A stretch of 64,000 nucleotides of DNA from an uncultured Collinsella sp. (lineage in GTDB: Bacteria; Actinomycetota; Coriobacteriia; Coriobacteriales; Coriobacteriaceae). The DNA is taken from contig UQIT01000008.1 in the NCBI GenBank assembly GCA_900541175.1, forward strand, positions 1 to 64,000, written 5' to 3'. The position numbers were made by a program, and so were the translations under genes. Under the pieces are notes generated by a model. That model had not been told where the DNA came from. It saw only the letters and a program-made list of their open reading frames with translations, and made no database searches. Shown here piece after piece: positions 34,027-43,708 of the stretch (position 1 is its first letter; each line of letters starts with the position of its first letter).

Positions 34027-36831
34027 GTGAGAGCTGCCACTGTCCTTCGTTCAGTTATATGTCGCACCCTGGCCGCCGCGCTTACCGCGCTCGCCGTACT
34101 GAGCGCCGTCGCGCCCGCCCCTGTCTTTGCCGCCGACTCCGATCAGCAGGTCAAAACGGTCCGCGTCGGCTGGCTCGTCAACAACGAGGGCTTCCAGGAC
34201 GGCACCCCCGGCGAGCGTCTCTCGGGATGGGGTTACGAGTACCTCCAGACTCTGTCGTACTACACGCCCGGCTGGCGGTACGAATACGTCTCCGGCACCT
34301 TCACCGAGCTTATGGACATGCTCGAGGCGGGCGAGATCGACCTCATGCCCAACATCTCCTACTCCGAGGAACGCGCCCAAAAGCTGCTCTTTTCCTCGAA
34401 CCCCGAGGGCACCGAGCGCTACTTCATCTACGCCAAGCCCGATCGCGACGATCTGGCCAAGGGTGACCCCCGAGCGCTCCAAGGCCTTACCATCGGCTGC
34501 AACCCCGACGTTATGCAAACCTTCGTTGGCCAGCAGTGGCTCGCCAACGAAGGCATTACCTGCACCTATAAAGAAATCGACACTGGCGGTGCCCTCTTTG
34601 ACGCGCTCGCAAACAACGAGGTCGATGCCATCATCATGAACGACACGACCTCGTCGCCCAGCGCCTCCCCCATGTTCTACATTGGTTCGAGCGACTACTT
34701 TTTTGCCGTCCCCAAAAGCCGCCCCGACCTGATGGACGACATCAATGCCGCCATGTCGGCAATCGCCCGCGTCAACCCACGCTATATCGACGAAGTCAAA
34801 TCTAGCTACTCGGCCCAAAACAGCGGTTCATCATCGCTCAACGGCCCCGAACGTTCCTGGCTCAAAACAAATGACAACACCATCACGCTCGGCTACATTA
34901 CGGGCAGACTCCCCTACTGCAACGAAGACGAAAACGGCGAAATGGAAGGCTCGCTCGCATCGCTTGCGACGACGTTGCACGATAAATTTGGCATTACGGT
35001 CAAAACCGTCGCCTTTGATAGCTACAAGATGATGTCAAAGGCCCTGTCAAAGGAAAGCATAGACGTTGTGCTGCCGGTATACCGAGATTACTGGTTTGCC
35101 GAGCAATCAGGCGTTGTGCAGTCGGTATCGTTGGGGACCATATCCCTCACCGCCATCCACACCGGCAGCGACCTGAACAAAGACCTTCAGAACATCGCCT
35201 GTACCAAATCATCGTTTGTCAACAAAAATGCACTTGAAAGTCTGTTCCCCACAGCGACCGTGACCGAATACCAATCCGACGATGAAGCGTTCGACGCCCT
35301 CAGAAAGGGAACGGCGCACTGCATCGTCGCTCCCAGCTCACGCATAAAAACCATCGGCGACCGTCATGATCTCAAGGACTACGAGACGGTCGAGCTCCCT
35401 GACACCTGTGAGCTCTCGTGCTGGATTTCGCGCGGAAAGCCCGAGCTGCTGGGAATCATCAACAAGAGCATCATCAATGCCGGAGAATCGCTCTCCGCAA
35501 GCAATTACTCATCCACGTCGTACACGACCCAGGAATCAGACACGCTTCAATTCCTTTTTCGCAACCGCACCGCCATTGCAGCTACCCTCATCGGTATGTT
35601 GTCGGTCTGCATCGTCCTGCTCATCTGGGCGCTCGTGCGCGCTCGAACCGAGCGCAAAAAAGCCGACGCTGCCAACGCCGCTAAGACGGCATTCCTCACG
35701 CGCATGAGCCACGACATCCGTACGCCGCTCAACGGTATCCTGGGCCTTATCGAGATCGAGGAATTGAAGGAAGGCGATATCAAGGTCGCCCGCGAGAGCC
35801 GTGCCAAGGCGCGCGTTGCCGCCAATCACCTGCTCTCGCTGATCAACGACATCCTCGAGATGGGCAAAATCGAAGACCGCAAGCTAACACTGGAGCATGC
35901 GCCTTTTAACCTCAAAGAGCTCTGTGACAATACGCTGGTTCTGTGCAAGCTCCGCGCGTCCAGTAACGGCATCACCATGCAGGACAATAGTCTGCCGTAC
36001 GCCACGGGGCCATACATGATCGGCAGTCCCACCCATATCCGACAGATCATGATCAACCTGTTAGACAACAGCATTAAGTACAACAAGCACGGCGGCTCCG
36101 TCGCCTTTAGCTCAAAGACCAAGCCACTCGATAACGGGCGCGCGCTCTTTTGCTTTAGCGTTTCGGATACCGGCATTGGCATGACTCCCAAGTTTTTAAA
36201 GCATATCTATGAGCCGTTTGCCCAAGAAGGTGACGATGCGCGCAGCAAGTTCCAAGGAACCGGCATGGGCATGCCAATCGTCAAGTCGCTTATTGAGCTG
36301 ATGGGCGGCACCATCGAAGTCACCAGTGAGCTCCATGTGGGCACCTCGTTCTACGTGGAGATTCCGCTCGATATCGACGAGAATCCCCAGGCGCGGGCGA
36401 ATACGGTTGAGAGTGCGCCCGACTGCTCGCTCGCCGACATGAACGTGCTGCTCGCCGAAGACAACGAATTGAATGCCGAGATTGCCCAGACGCTGCTAGA
36501 ATCCGAGGGCGTCGTGGTCACCCGCGCCGCCAACGGCAACGAGGTCGTCGATCTGTACCTGTCGCATCCCGCCGGCAGCTTCGATGCGATCCTGATGGAC
36601 ATTATGATGCCGGGCATGGACGGCTATGAGGCAACCCGCGCGATTCGTCTGAGCGAGAAGGTCGATGCAGCCGATATCCCCATCATCGCGCTCACCGCCA
36701 ACGCCTTTGCCGAGGACGCCAAGGCGGCACACGATGCCGGCATGAACGCCCATCTGTCCAAACCGCTCGACTTTAACAAGCTCAAAAACATACTCGCCCG
36801 CATCAAGAAAAACGGATCCGTTTCGCTATAG
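34027..36831 (+). CDS. Hybrid sensor kinase: signal peptide, two SBP_bac_3 domains, HisKA, HATPase, receiver
   Basis: The 934-aa protein begins with a signal peptide (LAAALTALAVLSAVAPAPVF) and two tandem family-3 solute-binding domains (about 40-265 and 285-500), the first starting VRVGWLVNNEGFQD. A single helix at 513-537 leads to a HisKA domain with His562 in MSHDIRTPLNG, an ATPase domain with DTGIGM and GTGMGM, and a receiver with Asp858 in MDIMMPGMDG. It would sense small solutes outside the cell directly, as BvgS/EvgS-type kinases do. The GTG start at 34027 has AGGA 6 bases upstream. No output protein lies adjacent. Confidence 0.9.
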   Translation: MRAATVLRSVICRTLAAALTALAVLSAVAPAPVFAADSDQQVKTVRVGWLVNNEGFQDGTPGERLSGWGYEYLQTLSYYTPGWRYEYVSGTFTELMDMLEAGEIDLMPNISYSEERAQKLLFSSNPEGTERYFIYAKPDRDDLAKGDPRALQGLTIGCNPDVMQTFVGQQWLANEGITCTYKEIDTGGALFDALANNEVDAIIMNDTTSSPSASPMFYIGSSDYFFAVPKSRPDLMDDINAAMSAIARVNPRYIDEVKSSYSAQNSGSSSLNGPERSWLKTNDNTITLGYITGRLPYCNEDENGEMEGSLASLATTLHDKFGITVKTVAFDSYKMMSKALSKESIDVVLPVYRDYWFAEQSGVVQSVSLGTISLTAIHTGSDLNKDLQNIACTKSSFVNKNALESLFPTATVTEYQSDDEAFDALRKGTAHCIVAPSSRIKTIGDRHDLKDYETVELPDTCELSCWISRGKPELLGIINKSIINAGESLSASNYSSTSYTTQESDTLQFLFRNRTAIAATLIGMLSVCIVLLIWALVRARTERKKADAANAAKTAFLTRMSHDIRTPLNGILGLIEIEELKEGDIKVARESRAKARVAANHLLSLINDILEMGKIEDRKLTLEHAPFNLKELCDNTLVLCKLRASSNGITMQDNSLPYATGPYMIGSPTHIRQIMINLLDNSIKYNKHGGSVAFSSKTKPLDNGRALFCFSVSDTGIGMTPKFLKHIYEPFAQEGDDARSKFQGTGMGMPIVKSLIELMGGTIEVTSELHVGTSFYVEIPLDIDENPQARANTVESAPDCSLADMNVLLAEDNELNAEIAQTLLESEGVVVTRAANGNEVVDLYLSHPAGSFDAILMDIMMPGMDGYEATRAIRLSEKVDAADIPIIALTANAFAEDAKAAHDAGMNAHLSKPLDFNKLKNILARIKKNGSVSL

Positions 36832-36873
36832 TTTGTGCTCAGCCACCACGCACGACCAGAAAGGAAGCCAACG

Positions 36874-37353
36874 ATGTTTAGGCCCTTACGTCGAAAGAAA
36901 CGCGCCATCACCGACGAGGAAGCGCGCAAACTGCTCGCCACCTGCAAGCGCGGCGTCTTTGCCGTCAACGGCGACGATGGCTACCCGTACGCCATTCCCG
37001 TCAACTACTTCTTTGACGCCGAGCACGACAAGATTTATTTCCATGGCGCCAAGGCTGGCCACAAGGTCGACGCACTCAAGCGCGATGACAAGGTCTGCTT
37101 TACCGTTTACGGCAACGAGTGGTACAAGGACGGTGACTGGGCTCCCTACGTTATGAGCACCGTCGTCTTTGGCCGTTGTCGCCTGGCGAATGACACCCCC
37201 GCGTTTATCGAGGACAAAGTCCGCCAGCTCGCCCTTAAGTACTACCCTTCCGCCGAAGAAGTCGAAGAGGAGATCGCCAAAGACATCAAGGGCGTCCAGC
37301 TCTACGAGATTACGATTGAGCATCTCTGCGGTAAGCAGATTCAGGAAAAGTAA
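36874..37353 (+). CDS. Pyridoxamine 5'-phosphate oxidase-like (NimA-type) flavoprotein
   Basis: The 159-aa split-barrel protein starts with RAITDEEARKLLATCKRG and has GYPYAIPVNYFFD and KIYFHGAKAGHKVDAL, the usual pattern of NimA/pyridoxamine 5'-phosphate oxidase-like FMN proteins. Members reduce nitroimidazoles or bind heme or FMN; the function here is unassigned. ATG 36874 follows AAGGAAG. It is the last rightward gene before a strong bidirectional terminator. Confidence 0.83.
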   Translation: MFRPLRRKKRAITDEEARKLLATCKRGVFAVNGDDGYPYAIPVNYFFDAEHDKIYFHGAKAGHKVDALKRDDKVCFTVYGNEWYKDGDWAPYVMSTVVFGRCRLANDTPAFIEDKVRQLALKYYPSAEEVEEEIAKDIKGVQLYEITIEHLCGKQIQEK

Positions 37354-37380
37354 GCCCCTCAGCAGGTCTCGCAAATAGCA

Positions 37381-37420
37381 ATATGGCCCGGTTCCAACCC
37401 ACCTTGGAACCGGGCCATAT
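37381..37420. terminator. Perfect 17-bp hairpin between convergent genes
   Basis: 37381-37397 pairs exactly with 37404-37420 around CCCACC, a strong two-way terminator between the NimA-like gene and the second hybrid kinase. The stem core is GGCCCGGTTCCAA. Confidence 0.9.
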
Positions 37421-37422
37421 GC

Positions 37423-39615
37423 TTATGAAGCGTCGGCGGCGATGTGTGCTAGCGCCTCGACGAGCTCTTGCGAGCTCACAGGCTTGCTCAGATGCGCGTT
37501 CATGCCCGCCTCGCGCGAAAGCCTGCGGTCGTCGGCAAAGGCGTTGGCACTCACGGCGATAATCGACGTGGTCGCGGCATCCTCGCGATCGAGCGCTCGA
37601 ATCTGACGCGTGGCCTCAAGGCCATCGATGCCAGGCATCATGATGTCCATCAACACCACGTCGTACTCGTGCGGTGCGCTCGCGGCAAACGCCTCAACGG
37701 CAGACTCGCCATCCTTAGCATGCGTCACGACGGCACCGGCACGGCTGAGCGTAAACTGCGCGATCTCGGCATTCAGATCGTTATCCTCTACGAGCAAAAC
37801 GCGCAAGCCCTGGAGCGCATCGCCATCGCCCGCATCCGCGCGAACTGCCTGAGGAATCTCGGAGCGCTTGCATTTCTCGAACGGCAGGCGGATGGTAAAC
37901 GTCGTCCCCTGCCCCAAGACGCTCGTAAAGCTCATGGTTCCGCCCATAAGCTCGACCAACTGTTTTGCGATAGGCGCGCCCAGGCCAGTTCCCGATGAGG
38001 CACCTTCCACCTGTTGCTCCTCGCGGCAAAACGGCTCGTAGAGGTGCTGTTGGAACTCCTCGCTCATGCCAATACCGTTGTCGGCGATCGTGTATTCATA
38101 GACGGGGACGCCATCCGCTGGCTCCACCTCGCGGCACACCAGGCGAACATAGCCGCCCTGGCGGTTGTACTTAACGGCATTGCCGGCAATATTGAGCAAC
38201 AAGCGCTTGAGATGCGTCACGCTCACCCGCGCATAGGGATGATTAAGCGTCTGCTGGTCGCAGATAATTGTCACCAGACGCTCCTCGGCCTGACGCTCCA
38301 GAATATCGCGCACTTCACAGTTGAGGGCCACCAAATTTATGGGCACGAGGTTCAGGTCGACCTGCCCGCTCTCCAGGCGACTCATATCGAGTGCCTCGTT
38401 GGCAAGGTCGAGCAGCAGTCCCGATGCCGTCCAGATTTTCGAGCGGCACTCGGTCTGCTTTTGCAGATCGTCCGCATTGGCATCGCCAACCTCGACCATG
38501 CCGCGAATGCCGTTGATGGGTGTGCGCAAGTCATGGCTCATGCGACGCAAAAACTCCGTCTTTGCCGAGTTGGCAGACGAGGCCTCACGCGCCGCCTTTG
38601 CCAGCTTGTCGCCATAGTCGCGCTCCTGCTGCAGCAAGTCCGTCAAACGTCGACGATCAGCGCGGCGACGCACCGTCACAACAACGGCTATAACACCGCT
38701 GTAGAGCGCCAGCACGCCGGCAGCAACAGCCGCGACAACCTCAAAGTAACGCCGCGCCGAGGCATAGGTGTACACATAGAATTTGTGCGCTTTTCCAAAT
38801 GTGCCCAAATACCACTCGCCGTCGGCGTTAACCAATCTGACCTTACCAGCCAGGCATCGATCCTTAATACCGTCGACAATGAAGACGTCCGTCGCAGGCA
38901 GATCGAATACGCCCAATACGGTGGGTTCAACGGCATTGGTCGCAACGACCTTGCCGTCGCTTTCGATCACGATATTGCCGCTATCGATGGTTTCATAGCC
39001 ATCAAGCAAGCTCTGCAGTTTGAGTGTATTGCTTGCAACCGCCTTCGCGCTCTGATGCCTTACCGCGATAACGATGCCCTCGCCATCCTGCCGAGTCACG
39101 CAGCCAATGTCTGCGACCGAATCATCCGCAAGCGTGATGCGGGCGGTATAGGACTTAAGCGGATGAGCTGCCACCTCCAGCACGGGTGATCCTTTGAGAT
39201 ACGTAGCGAGCGACTCGTAGCCCACGTCATCGGTCGAGGACTCGGACACCAAATTGCCCGATGCGTCCGTCACGATCAGTGCGCTCACGTTGAACTGGTC
39301 GGCATATTGCTCCAGCGTGGCGTTATCCACCGAACCGTCGCGCTCCATATCGCGGGCAGCCTCTCCGGCGATCTCCATAACGCGAATCAGGTTTTTGGTC
39401 GTATAGGCGCTGTTGAATGCATCGTAGGAAAGGCTCTGCGTCGCCACGTAATCGACAACGTCGGCAAAGCGCTGCTCGGTTTGGGCCGTCATGTAACCGT
39501 AGCTCATCATGCCGGCAGCAACCGAGAGCGCTATCCCCAGCAGAGCGACAAGGAGCCATGCCCCTGCCGAACGATTGCCCCGCTCCTGAGCGGCGTGGTC
39601 GAGCGCATCGATCAT
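37423..39615 (-). CDS. Hybrid sensor kinase with extracytoplasmic sensor and receiver
   Basis: The 730-aa protein has helix 1 at about 19-41, an extracytoplasmic region (42-290) compatible with a dCache-type fold, helix 2 near 295-318, HisKA with His361 in MSHDLRTPINGIRG, an ATPase domain (DNGIGM, SGTGLG) and a receiver with Asp657 in MDIMMPGIDG. Its start overlaps the stop of the solute-binding lipoprotein gene by 4 bases (ATGA), so the lipoprotein is likely its sensory partner. Together they mirror the fused kinase at 34027. No separate response regulator follows. Confidence 0.9.
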   Translation of the reverse strand: MIDALDHAAQERGNRSAGAWLLVALLGIALSVAAGMMSYGYMTAQTEQRFADVVDYVATQSLSYDAFNSAYTTKNLIRVMEIAGEAARDMERDGSVDNATLEQYADQFNVSALIVTDASGNLVSESSTDDVGYESLATYLKGSPVLEVAAHPLKSYTARITLADDSVADIGCVTRQDGEGIVIAVRHQSAKAVASNTLKLQSLLDGYETIDSGNIVIESDGKVVATNAVEPTVLGVFDLPATDVFIVDGIKDRCLAGKVRLVNADGEWYLGTFGKAHKFYVYTYASARRYFEVVAAVAAGVLALYSGVIAVVVTVRRRADRRRLTDLLQQERDYGDKLAKAAREASSANSAKTEFLRRMSHDLRTPINGIRGMVEVGDANADDLQKQTECRSKIWTASGLLLDLANEALDMSRLESGQVDLNLVPINLVALNCEVRDILERQAEERLVTIICDQQTLNHPYARVSVTHLKRLLLNIAGNAVKYNRQGGYVRLVCREVEPADGVPVYEYTIADNGIGMSEEFQQHLYEPFCREEQQVEGASSGTGLGAPIAKQLVELMGGTMSFTSVLGQGTTFTIRLPFEKCKRSEIPQAVRADAGDGDALQGLRVLLVEDNDLNAEIAQFTLSRAGAVVTHAKDGESAVEAFAASAPHEYDVVLMDIMMPGIDGLEATRQIRALDREDAATTSIIAVSANAFADDRRLSREAGMNAHLSKPVSSQELVEALAHIAADAS

Positions 39616-40481
39616 GACAGGCCCTCCACATTCAAAAATGGCGAAGGGTCATCGAAGTACTTTGACACCAGGCGTTCCATGGTGCCATCGGCAAGCATTT
39701 CTTGGTAGGCATGAGTGAGCTTAACGTCGATGCCGCGCGTATCGTTGATATCGAAAGCGGTGCCCAAACCGACCTCTAGCAACGGCTCATCCAAAATGCG
39801 ATACGTTACGCCATAGTCTTTTTCGTAGGTGAGCAGCAAGGACTCATGCGCGGCGATGGCGTCGACCAGGCCCTCGACGAGCGCCGGGTTCAGGCACGAA
39901 CGGTCCGAAAAGCAGTAGAGTTCCTTGATCTGCGGAACGTTTTCATTTGTGCGATTGAGCAAAATGCCCTCGGGCTTGGTGGTGGACTGAACCGCCACGA
40001 TCTTATCCTCAAGATCGGCAAGCGTGTAGATATCGCTCTGGGGATCGACCGCGACCACCTGGCGACTCGCAAGGTACGGACCAGCCCAACGATACTCGTT
40101 TTCGCGACCAGTCATGCTAAAGCTGCCCATGACACAATCGAGTTCGCCGCTCGCCAGCAGCTCTTTCTTCTTTTCCCAATCGATCAGCTGGTATTTTGGC
40201 TTGTAACCAATGCGGGCCAAAGCCTCGGTTAATATCTCGACATCCAGGCCAACGATATCGCCGTACTCGTCGGTATACACAAACGGTGGATAGAGGTCGC
40301 TGCCGACGTTGAGTGTCTTAAGGTCGTCGTCTTTGACCTGCGAGGCGTCCGGACCTTTTGATGCAGACGTCGAGGCTCCGTCGTTCGACCCGGAACAGCC
40401 AGCTATCGCTACGACAAAGGCACTCGCCACTGCAAGCGCAACAAACAACGATATGGCAACCGAGCGACGGGGTCTTTTCAT
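39612..40481 (-). CDS. Solute-binding lipoprotein, family 3
   Basis: The 289-aa protein has a lipoprotein signal ending VAIAGC (Cys29) and a family-3 binding domain: LNVGSDLYPPFVYTDEYG, GLDVEILTEALARIGYKP, LDCVMGSFSMT, and a late AYQEMLADGTMERLVSKYF. Such proteins usually feed ABC amino-acid importers, but no permease or ATPase gene is present; instead it is translationally coupled to the hybrid kinase (4-base overlap). A sensory role in ligand detection is the simplest reading. ATG 40481 follows TGGAG. Confidence 0.88.
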   Translation of the reverse strand: MKRPRRSVAISLFVALAVASAFVVAIAGCSGSNDGASTSASKGPDASQVKDDDLKTLNVGSDLYPPFVYTDEYGDIVGLDVEILTEALARIGYKPKYQLIDWEKKKELLASGELDCVMGSFSMTGRENEYRWAGPYLASRQVVAVDPQSDIYTLADLEDKIVAVQSTTKPEGILLNRTNENVPQIKELYCFSDRSCLNPALVEGLVDAIAAHESLLLTYEKDYGVTYRILDEPLLEVGLGTAFDINDTRGIDVKLTHAYQEMLADGTMERLVSKYFDDPSPFLNVEGLS

Positions 40482-40572
40482 CGAGCTCCAGAAGATCCTG
40501 TTTACAGACTGAAATGCTAAAAATAATAGCAAATGAAACCACTCAAGCGCCCAATGGTTACAGACGCATTAC

Positions 40573-40614
40573 CATGCGGGACCTTCTAGCCGACTTGGCA
40601 GAAGGCCCCGCATG
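40573..40614 (-). terminator. Terminator for the MalY-type aminotransferase gene
   Basis: CATGCGGGACCTTCT and AGAAGGCCCCGCATG pair with one mismatch around a 12-base loop, just past the leftward gene's stop. Confidence 0.7.
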
Positions 40615-40624
40615 CAGCGCACAC

Positions 40625-41839
40625 TTACCGTGCATTAAAAACGTAGCGGTCCAAGCGGTCGCACGCTTCCCTTACGCGCGAAAGCGGCAGCGCCAGATTC
40701 ACGCGAATGTGGCAGGGCCCATGGAACGGACGGCCGTCCTGATACCCCACGCCCACGCGCGCCCCCTCGCCGAGCAACCACTGAATATCGCGGCTATGCT
40801 CGCGGCACCACTCGGTGCAGTCCAGAAACACCATGTACGTGCCCTGCGGACGCGAAAACGCGACGCCCTTCCAGTGTTTTTCTGCATACGTGCAGAAGTA
40901 CTCGATATTACCGGCAAGCACCTGGTTGAGCTCGTCCACCCACTCGTAGCCCTGCGGCTGGTAGGCACCGATAAGCGCATGCATGGAGAGGACGTTCATC
41001 TCGTTGTAGTGGGTCTTGTCGGACACGGCGCACACGCGGTCGCGCAGCGTCTCGTTGTAGATAATGTGGTAGCTGCCGACCAGACCCGCCAGGTTAAACG
41101 TCTTGCTAGGCGCATAGAGGGCAACCGTGCGCATGCGGGCATCCTCGCTCACCGACTGCGTCGGGATATGCTTGTGACCCGGCAGGATGATATCGGACCA
41201 AATCTCGTCCGATATCACCACGCAATCGTGCTGGCGATAGATATCCATGGCACGTTCGATCTCGTCGCGCTCCCATACGCGGCCGCAGGGATTATGCGGC
41301 GAGCAGAACACCGCGGCATGGATGTGGTTTTGGGCGAGCTTGCGCTCCATGTCCTCAAAGTCCATGCGCCACACGCCCTGGTCGTCGAGCTTAAGCGGGC
41401 TGTGGACAATACGATAGCCCGCGGCCTCGATGGACTTGGTAAAGCCGATGTAGGTAGGGCTGTGGACCAGCACCGCATCACCTGGCTGGACATACGCGCG
41501 TAGCGTCGACACGACACCGCCCAGCACGCCGTTTTCGTAGCCGATATGCTCCGGCGCCAAGTCCTCAACGCCGTTGCGACGGCTCTGCCATTCGATGATG
41601 CGGTCGAAGTACTCGGGACGCGGATTGAAGTAGCCAAACATGGGGTGCTGAGCGCGCTTGATGATGTACTCCTGAACCGTGGGCACCGTGGCGAAGTTCA
41701 TGTCGGCCACCCACATGGGAATGCGGTCGAAGCCCTCGTCGGGTGCGTTCGGAGCCATACCGGGGATCTCGCCCCAAGAGTCAACGGCGATGGCATCCAT
41801 GCCGTGGCGGTCGATAAGCGAGCTAAAGTCGTATTTCAT
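40625..41839 (-). CDS. MalY/PatB family PLP-dependent C-S lyase
   Basis: The 404-aa fold-type I enzyme has the MalY N-terminal MWVADMNFATVPTV, the PLP phosphate and ring contacts (ENGVLGGVVSTLRAYVQ, SPHNPCGRVW, ISDEIWSDI) and the lysine that binds PLP in APSKTFNLAGL. Family members cleave cystathionine or cysteine S-conjugates and some regulate transcription. It stands alone between a terminator and trmO. Cystathionine beta-lyase activity is the default reading, aminotransferase the alternative. Confidence 0.9.
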   Translation of the reverse strand: MKYDFSSLIDRHGMDAIAVDSWGEIPGMAPNAPDEGFDRIPMWVADMNFATVPTVQEYIIKRAQHPMFGYFNPRPEYFDRIIEWQSRRNGVEDLAPEHIGYENGVLGGVVSTLRAYVQPGDAVLVHSPTYIGFTKSIEAAGYRIVHSPLKLDDQGVWRMDFEDMERKLAQNHIHAAVFCSPHNPCGRVWERDEIERAMDIYRQHDCVVISDEIWSDIILPGHKHIPTQSVSEDARMRTVALYAPSKTFNLAGLVGSYHIIYNETLRDRVCAVSDKTHYNEMNVLSMHALIGAYQPQGYEWVDELNQVLAGNIEYFCTYAEKHWKGVAFSRPQGTYMVFLDCTEWCREHSRDIQWLLGEGARVGVGYQDGRPFHGPCHIRVNLALPLSRVREACDRLDRYVFNAR

Positions 41840-41951
41840 GCTGAGCTCCCATGCAAAGCGGACTATTTTGGTAGGCGTTATTGTCCACCAGCATGGGCGA
41901 TTTTGACATGGGGTTTGGCGCTTAATTTGACGGGTTCAGACGAATGGCTGG

Positions 41952-42698
41952 TTAGTCTTGCGCGTCGTTGACGGCGACTACGGTTAGCTGGGTTTTATCG
42001 ACCGTAAAAGATATGTCGAGCCCAGCGAAGGCCAGATGATAGACGCGGTTTGGCTCGTGTTTGCTGCCCGCGCGGCGCGGATCTTGGCGAAGAACCTCGA
42101 CCAGACCGGGGAGCTTTGCGCTTGGGACTTTGTCTTGTAGTGTTTGCGAGAACTCGACGTCGAGCTCTTGCCACGGAGCGCCCTCAATCCAGCCGCCGGT
42201 CGCATCCGGGTGGCAGTCCGCAAACGGGATGTAGGGCTTGATATCGTAGATGGGCGTGCCGTCGCGCAGATCGGCCCCCAGCACATGGATGATGGGGCCG
42301 TCGTCGGTAAGCTCCACGCGGTCGAGCTTAACGCAGGTGAGCCCGATGGGATTAGGGCGAAACGGACTGCGCGTGGCAAAGACACCCACGCGCTCGGCTC
42401 CGCCCAGACGCGGCGGACGCACGGTCTTCGACCACTTGACGTTGGTGCCGGACCTGTCCTGCGACTTGGCATCGGCAGCTATGTCTTTAGCCGTGCCGCC
42501 GGGCGTTCCGTTTTCGAAGCGCCACAGCAGCCACAGGTGAGAGAAGGAGTCCAAACCCTCAACCGCTGCATTGGAGGCAAATTCCGGCTCAAAGACGATG
42601 TGTCCCTGCAGATGAGGCGCCAAAAAGCTGTTGCGCGGAATGCCGAACTTCTGCGGCAGGTCGGTATGTATGTGTGCGATAGGTTCCATGCCGGTCAT
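41952..42698 (-). CDS. trmO: tRNA (N6-threonylcarbamoyladenosine37-N6)-methyltransferase, TrmO family
   Basis: The 248-aa protein carries the TrmO/TsaA domain (about 4-150): IAHIHTDLPQKFGIPRNS, LDSFSHLWLLWRF, VGVFATRSPFRPNPIGLTCV and LRDGTPIYDIKPYIPFAD. It methylates t6A37 in tRNA using SAM. A C-terminal half of about 90 residues has the usual extra beta domain. The start is uncertain: ATG 42698 and ATG 42689 both lack a clear ribosome site. It diverges from the XRE-TipAS gene. Confidence 0.83.
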   Translation of the reverse strand: MTGMEPIAHIHTDLPQKFGIPRNSFLAPHLQGHIVFEPEFASNAAVEGLDSFSHLWLLWRFENGTPGGTAKDIAADAKSQDRSGTNVKWSKTVRPPRLGGAERVGVFATRSPFRPNPIGLTCVKLDRVELTDDGPIIHVLGADLRDGTPIYDIKPYIPFADCHPDATGGWIEGAPWQELDVEFSQTLQDKVPSAKLPGLVEVLRQDPRRAGSKHEPNRVYHLAFAGLDISFTVDKTQLTVVAVNDAQD

Positions 42699-42829
42699 TG
42701 TACGGCATGGAGGTGTGGGGCGTTGCGCGCAATTCTTCGCCGCGGTCCCCGTCGTGCAACCAACGGTTGCTTGGAAGGGCACCTGCGGCCGCTTATGCTT
42801 AAGCCATCAACCAGCAGAAAGGAGCCGCT

Positions 42830-43657
42830 ATGGCCTTTGCAGAAAAGCTCATCGCCGTCCGTCGCGCCCATCACCTTACCCAGGAGCAGCTCGCCGCCAA
42901 GCTCTTCGTCACACGCCAAGCCGTCAGCCGTTGGGAGCGTGGCGAGGTCACACCGGGCATCGACATGATGAAGCTCATCGCCGCCGTGACTGGCGAGCCC
43001 CTGTCTCATCTGCTCGAAATGCCCGAGCACTATTGTCAGAGCTGCGGCATGATACTCACGCCCGACGACTGCGGTACCGATGCTGCGGGCACCGCGACCG
43101 ATCATTACTGCAAGTGGTGCTACGACCACGGCAAGTACACCTACGACACCACCATGGAGGCGATGATTGAAGATTGTGCCCCGCGGCTGGCGCAAAACAC
43201 CGGCATGTCGCTCGACGAAGCCGTCTCGCTCATGGGCGCCGTCCTGCCGCAACTGGAGCGCTGGCGCACCGTGCAGGAAAACGAGGAGCGCTACGGTGCC
43301 GAGGCGCGGGCGCGCTATGGCGATGAGGCTATCGATGCAGCAAACGAAACGTTACTGGACATGGATCCTCAGACATGGAACGACATGAAGGAACTTGAAC
43401 GCGCTATTCTGGGTCAACTCTCGATTGCCATGGGCGACGGCGATGCGGATGGAAGCGAGGCTCGCAAGCTTGTCGCGATGCATCGTCGTTGGATTGGTCT
43501 CAACTGGGGACGCGAACCCCAGAACGAAGCGTACCTGGGCCTCGCCCACGGCTATCTTGCCGACCAGCGCTTTGTTGACTACTACGACAAGCCCTGCGGC
43601 ACCGGAGCCACGGCGTTTCTGGCCCAGGCCATCGAGTTGTCACTGGCCCGCGCATAG
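42830..43657 (+). CDS. Regulator fusing XRE helix-turn-helix, zinc ribbon and TipAS domain
   Basis: The 275-aa protein starts with an XRE DNA-binding domain (5-58: LIAVRRAHHLTQEQLAAKLF, RQAVSRWERG), then a zinc ribbon with Cys69, Cys72, Cys94 and Cys97 (YCQSCGM...HYCKWCY), then a C-terminal TipAS-like domain (about 145-270) with RYGDEAIDAAN, MHRRWIG, AHGYLADQRFVDYYDK and TAFLAQAI. TipAS binds thiopeptide antibiotics covalently in MerR-type TipA; here the DNA-binding head is XRE instead of MerR. ATG 42830 has AAAGGAG upstream. A drug- or peptide-responsive regulator is likely; targets unknown. Confidence 0.8.
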   Translation: MAFAEKLIAVRRAHHLTQEQLAAKLFVTRQAVSRWERGEVTPGIDMMKLIAAVTGEPLSHLLEMPEHYCQSCGMILTPDDCGTDAAGTATDHYCKWCYDHGKYTYDTTMEAMIEDCAPRLAQNTGMSLDEAVSLMGAVLPQLERWRTVQENEERYGAEARARYGDEAIDAANETLLDMDPQTWNDMKELERAILGQLSIAMGDGDADGSEARKLVAMHRRWIGLNWGREPQNEAYLGLAHGYLADQRFVDYYDKPCGTGATAFLAQAIELSLARA

Positions 43658-43708
43658 ACCGCGGCGGCTTTGGGTATTTCAATCAAAACCGCAACCGATT
43701 GGAGACCT

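Noticed and set aside
39612..40481. Amino-acid ABC importer
   Set aside because: Only the binding lipoprotein is present; no permease or ATPase is adjacent and it overlaps a kinase gene.
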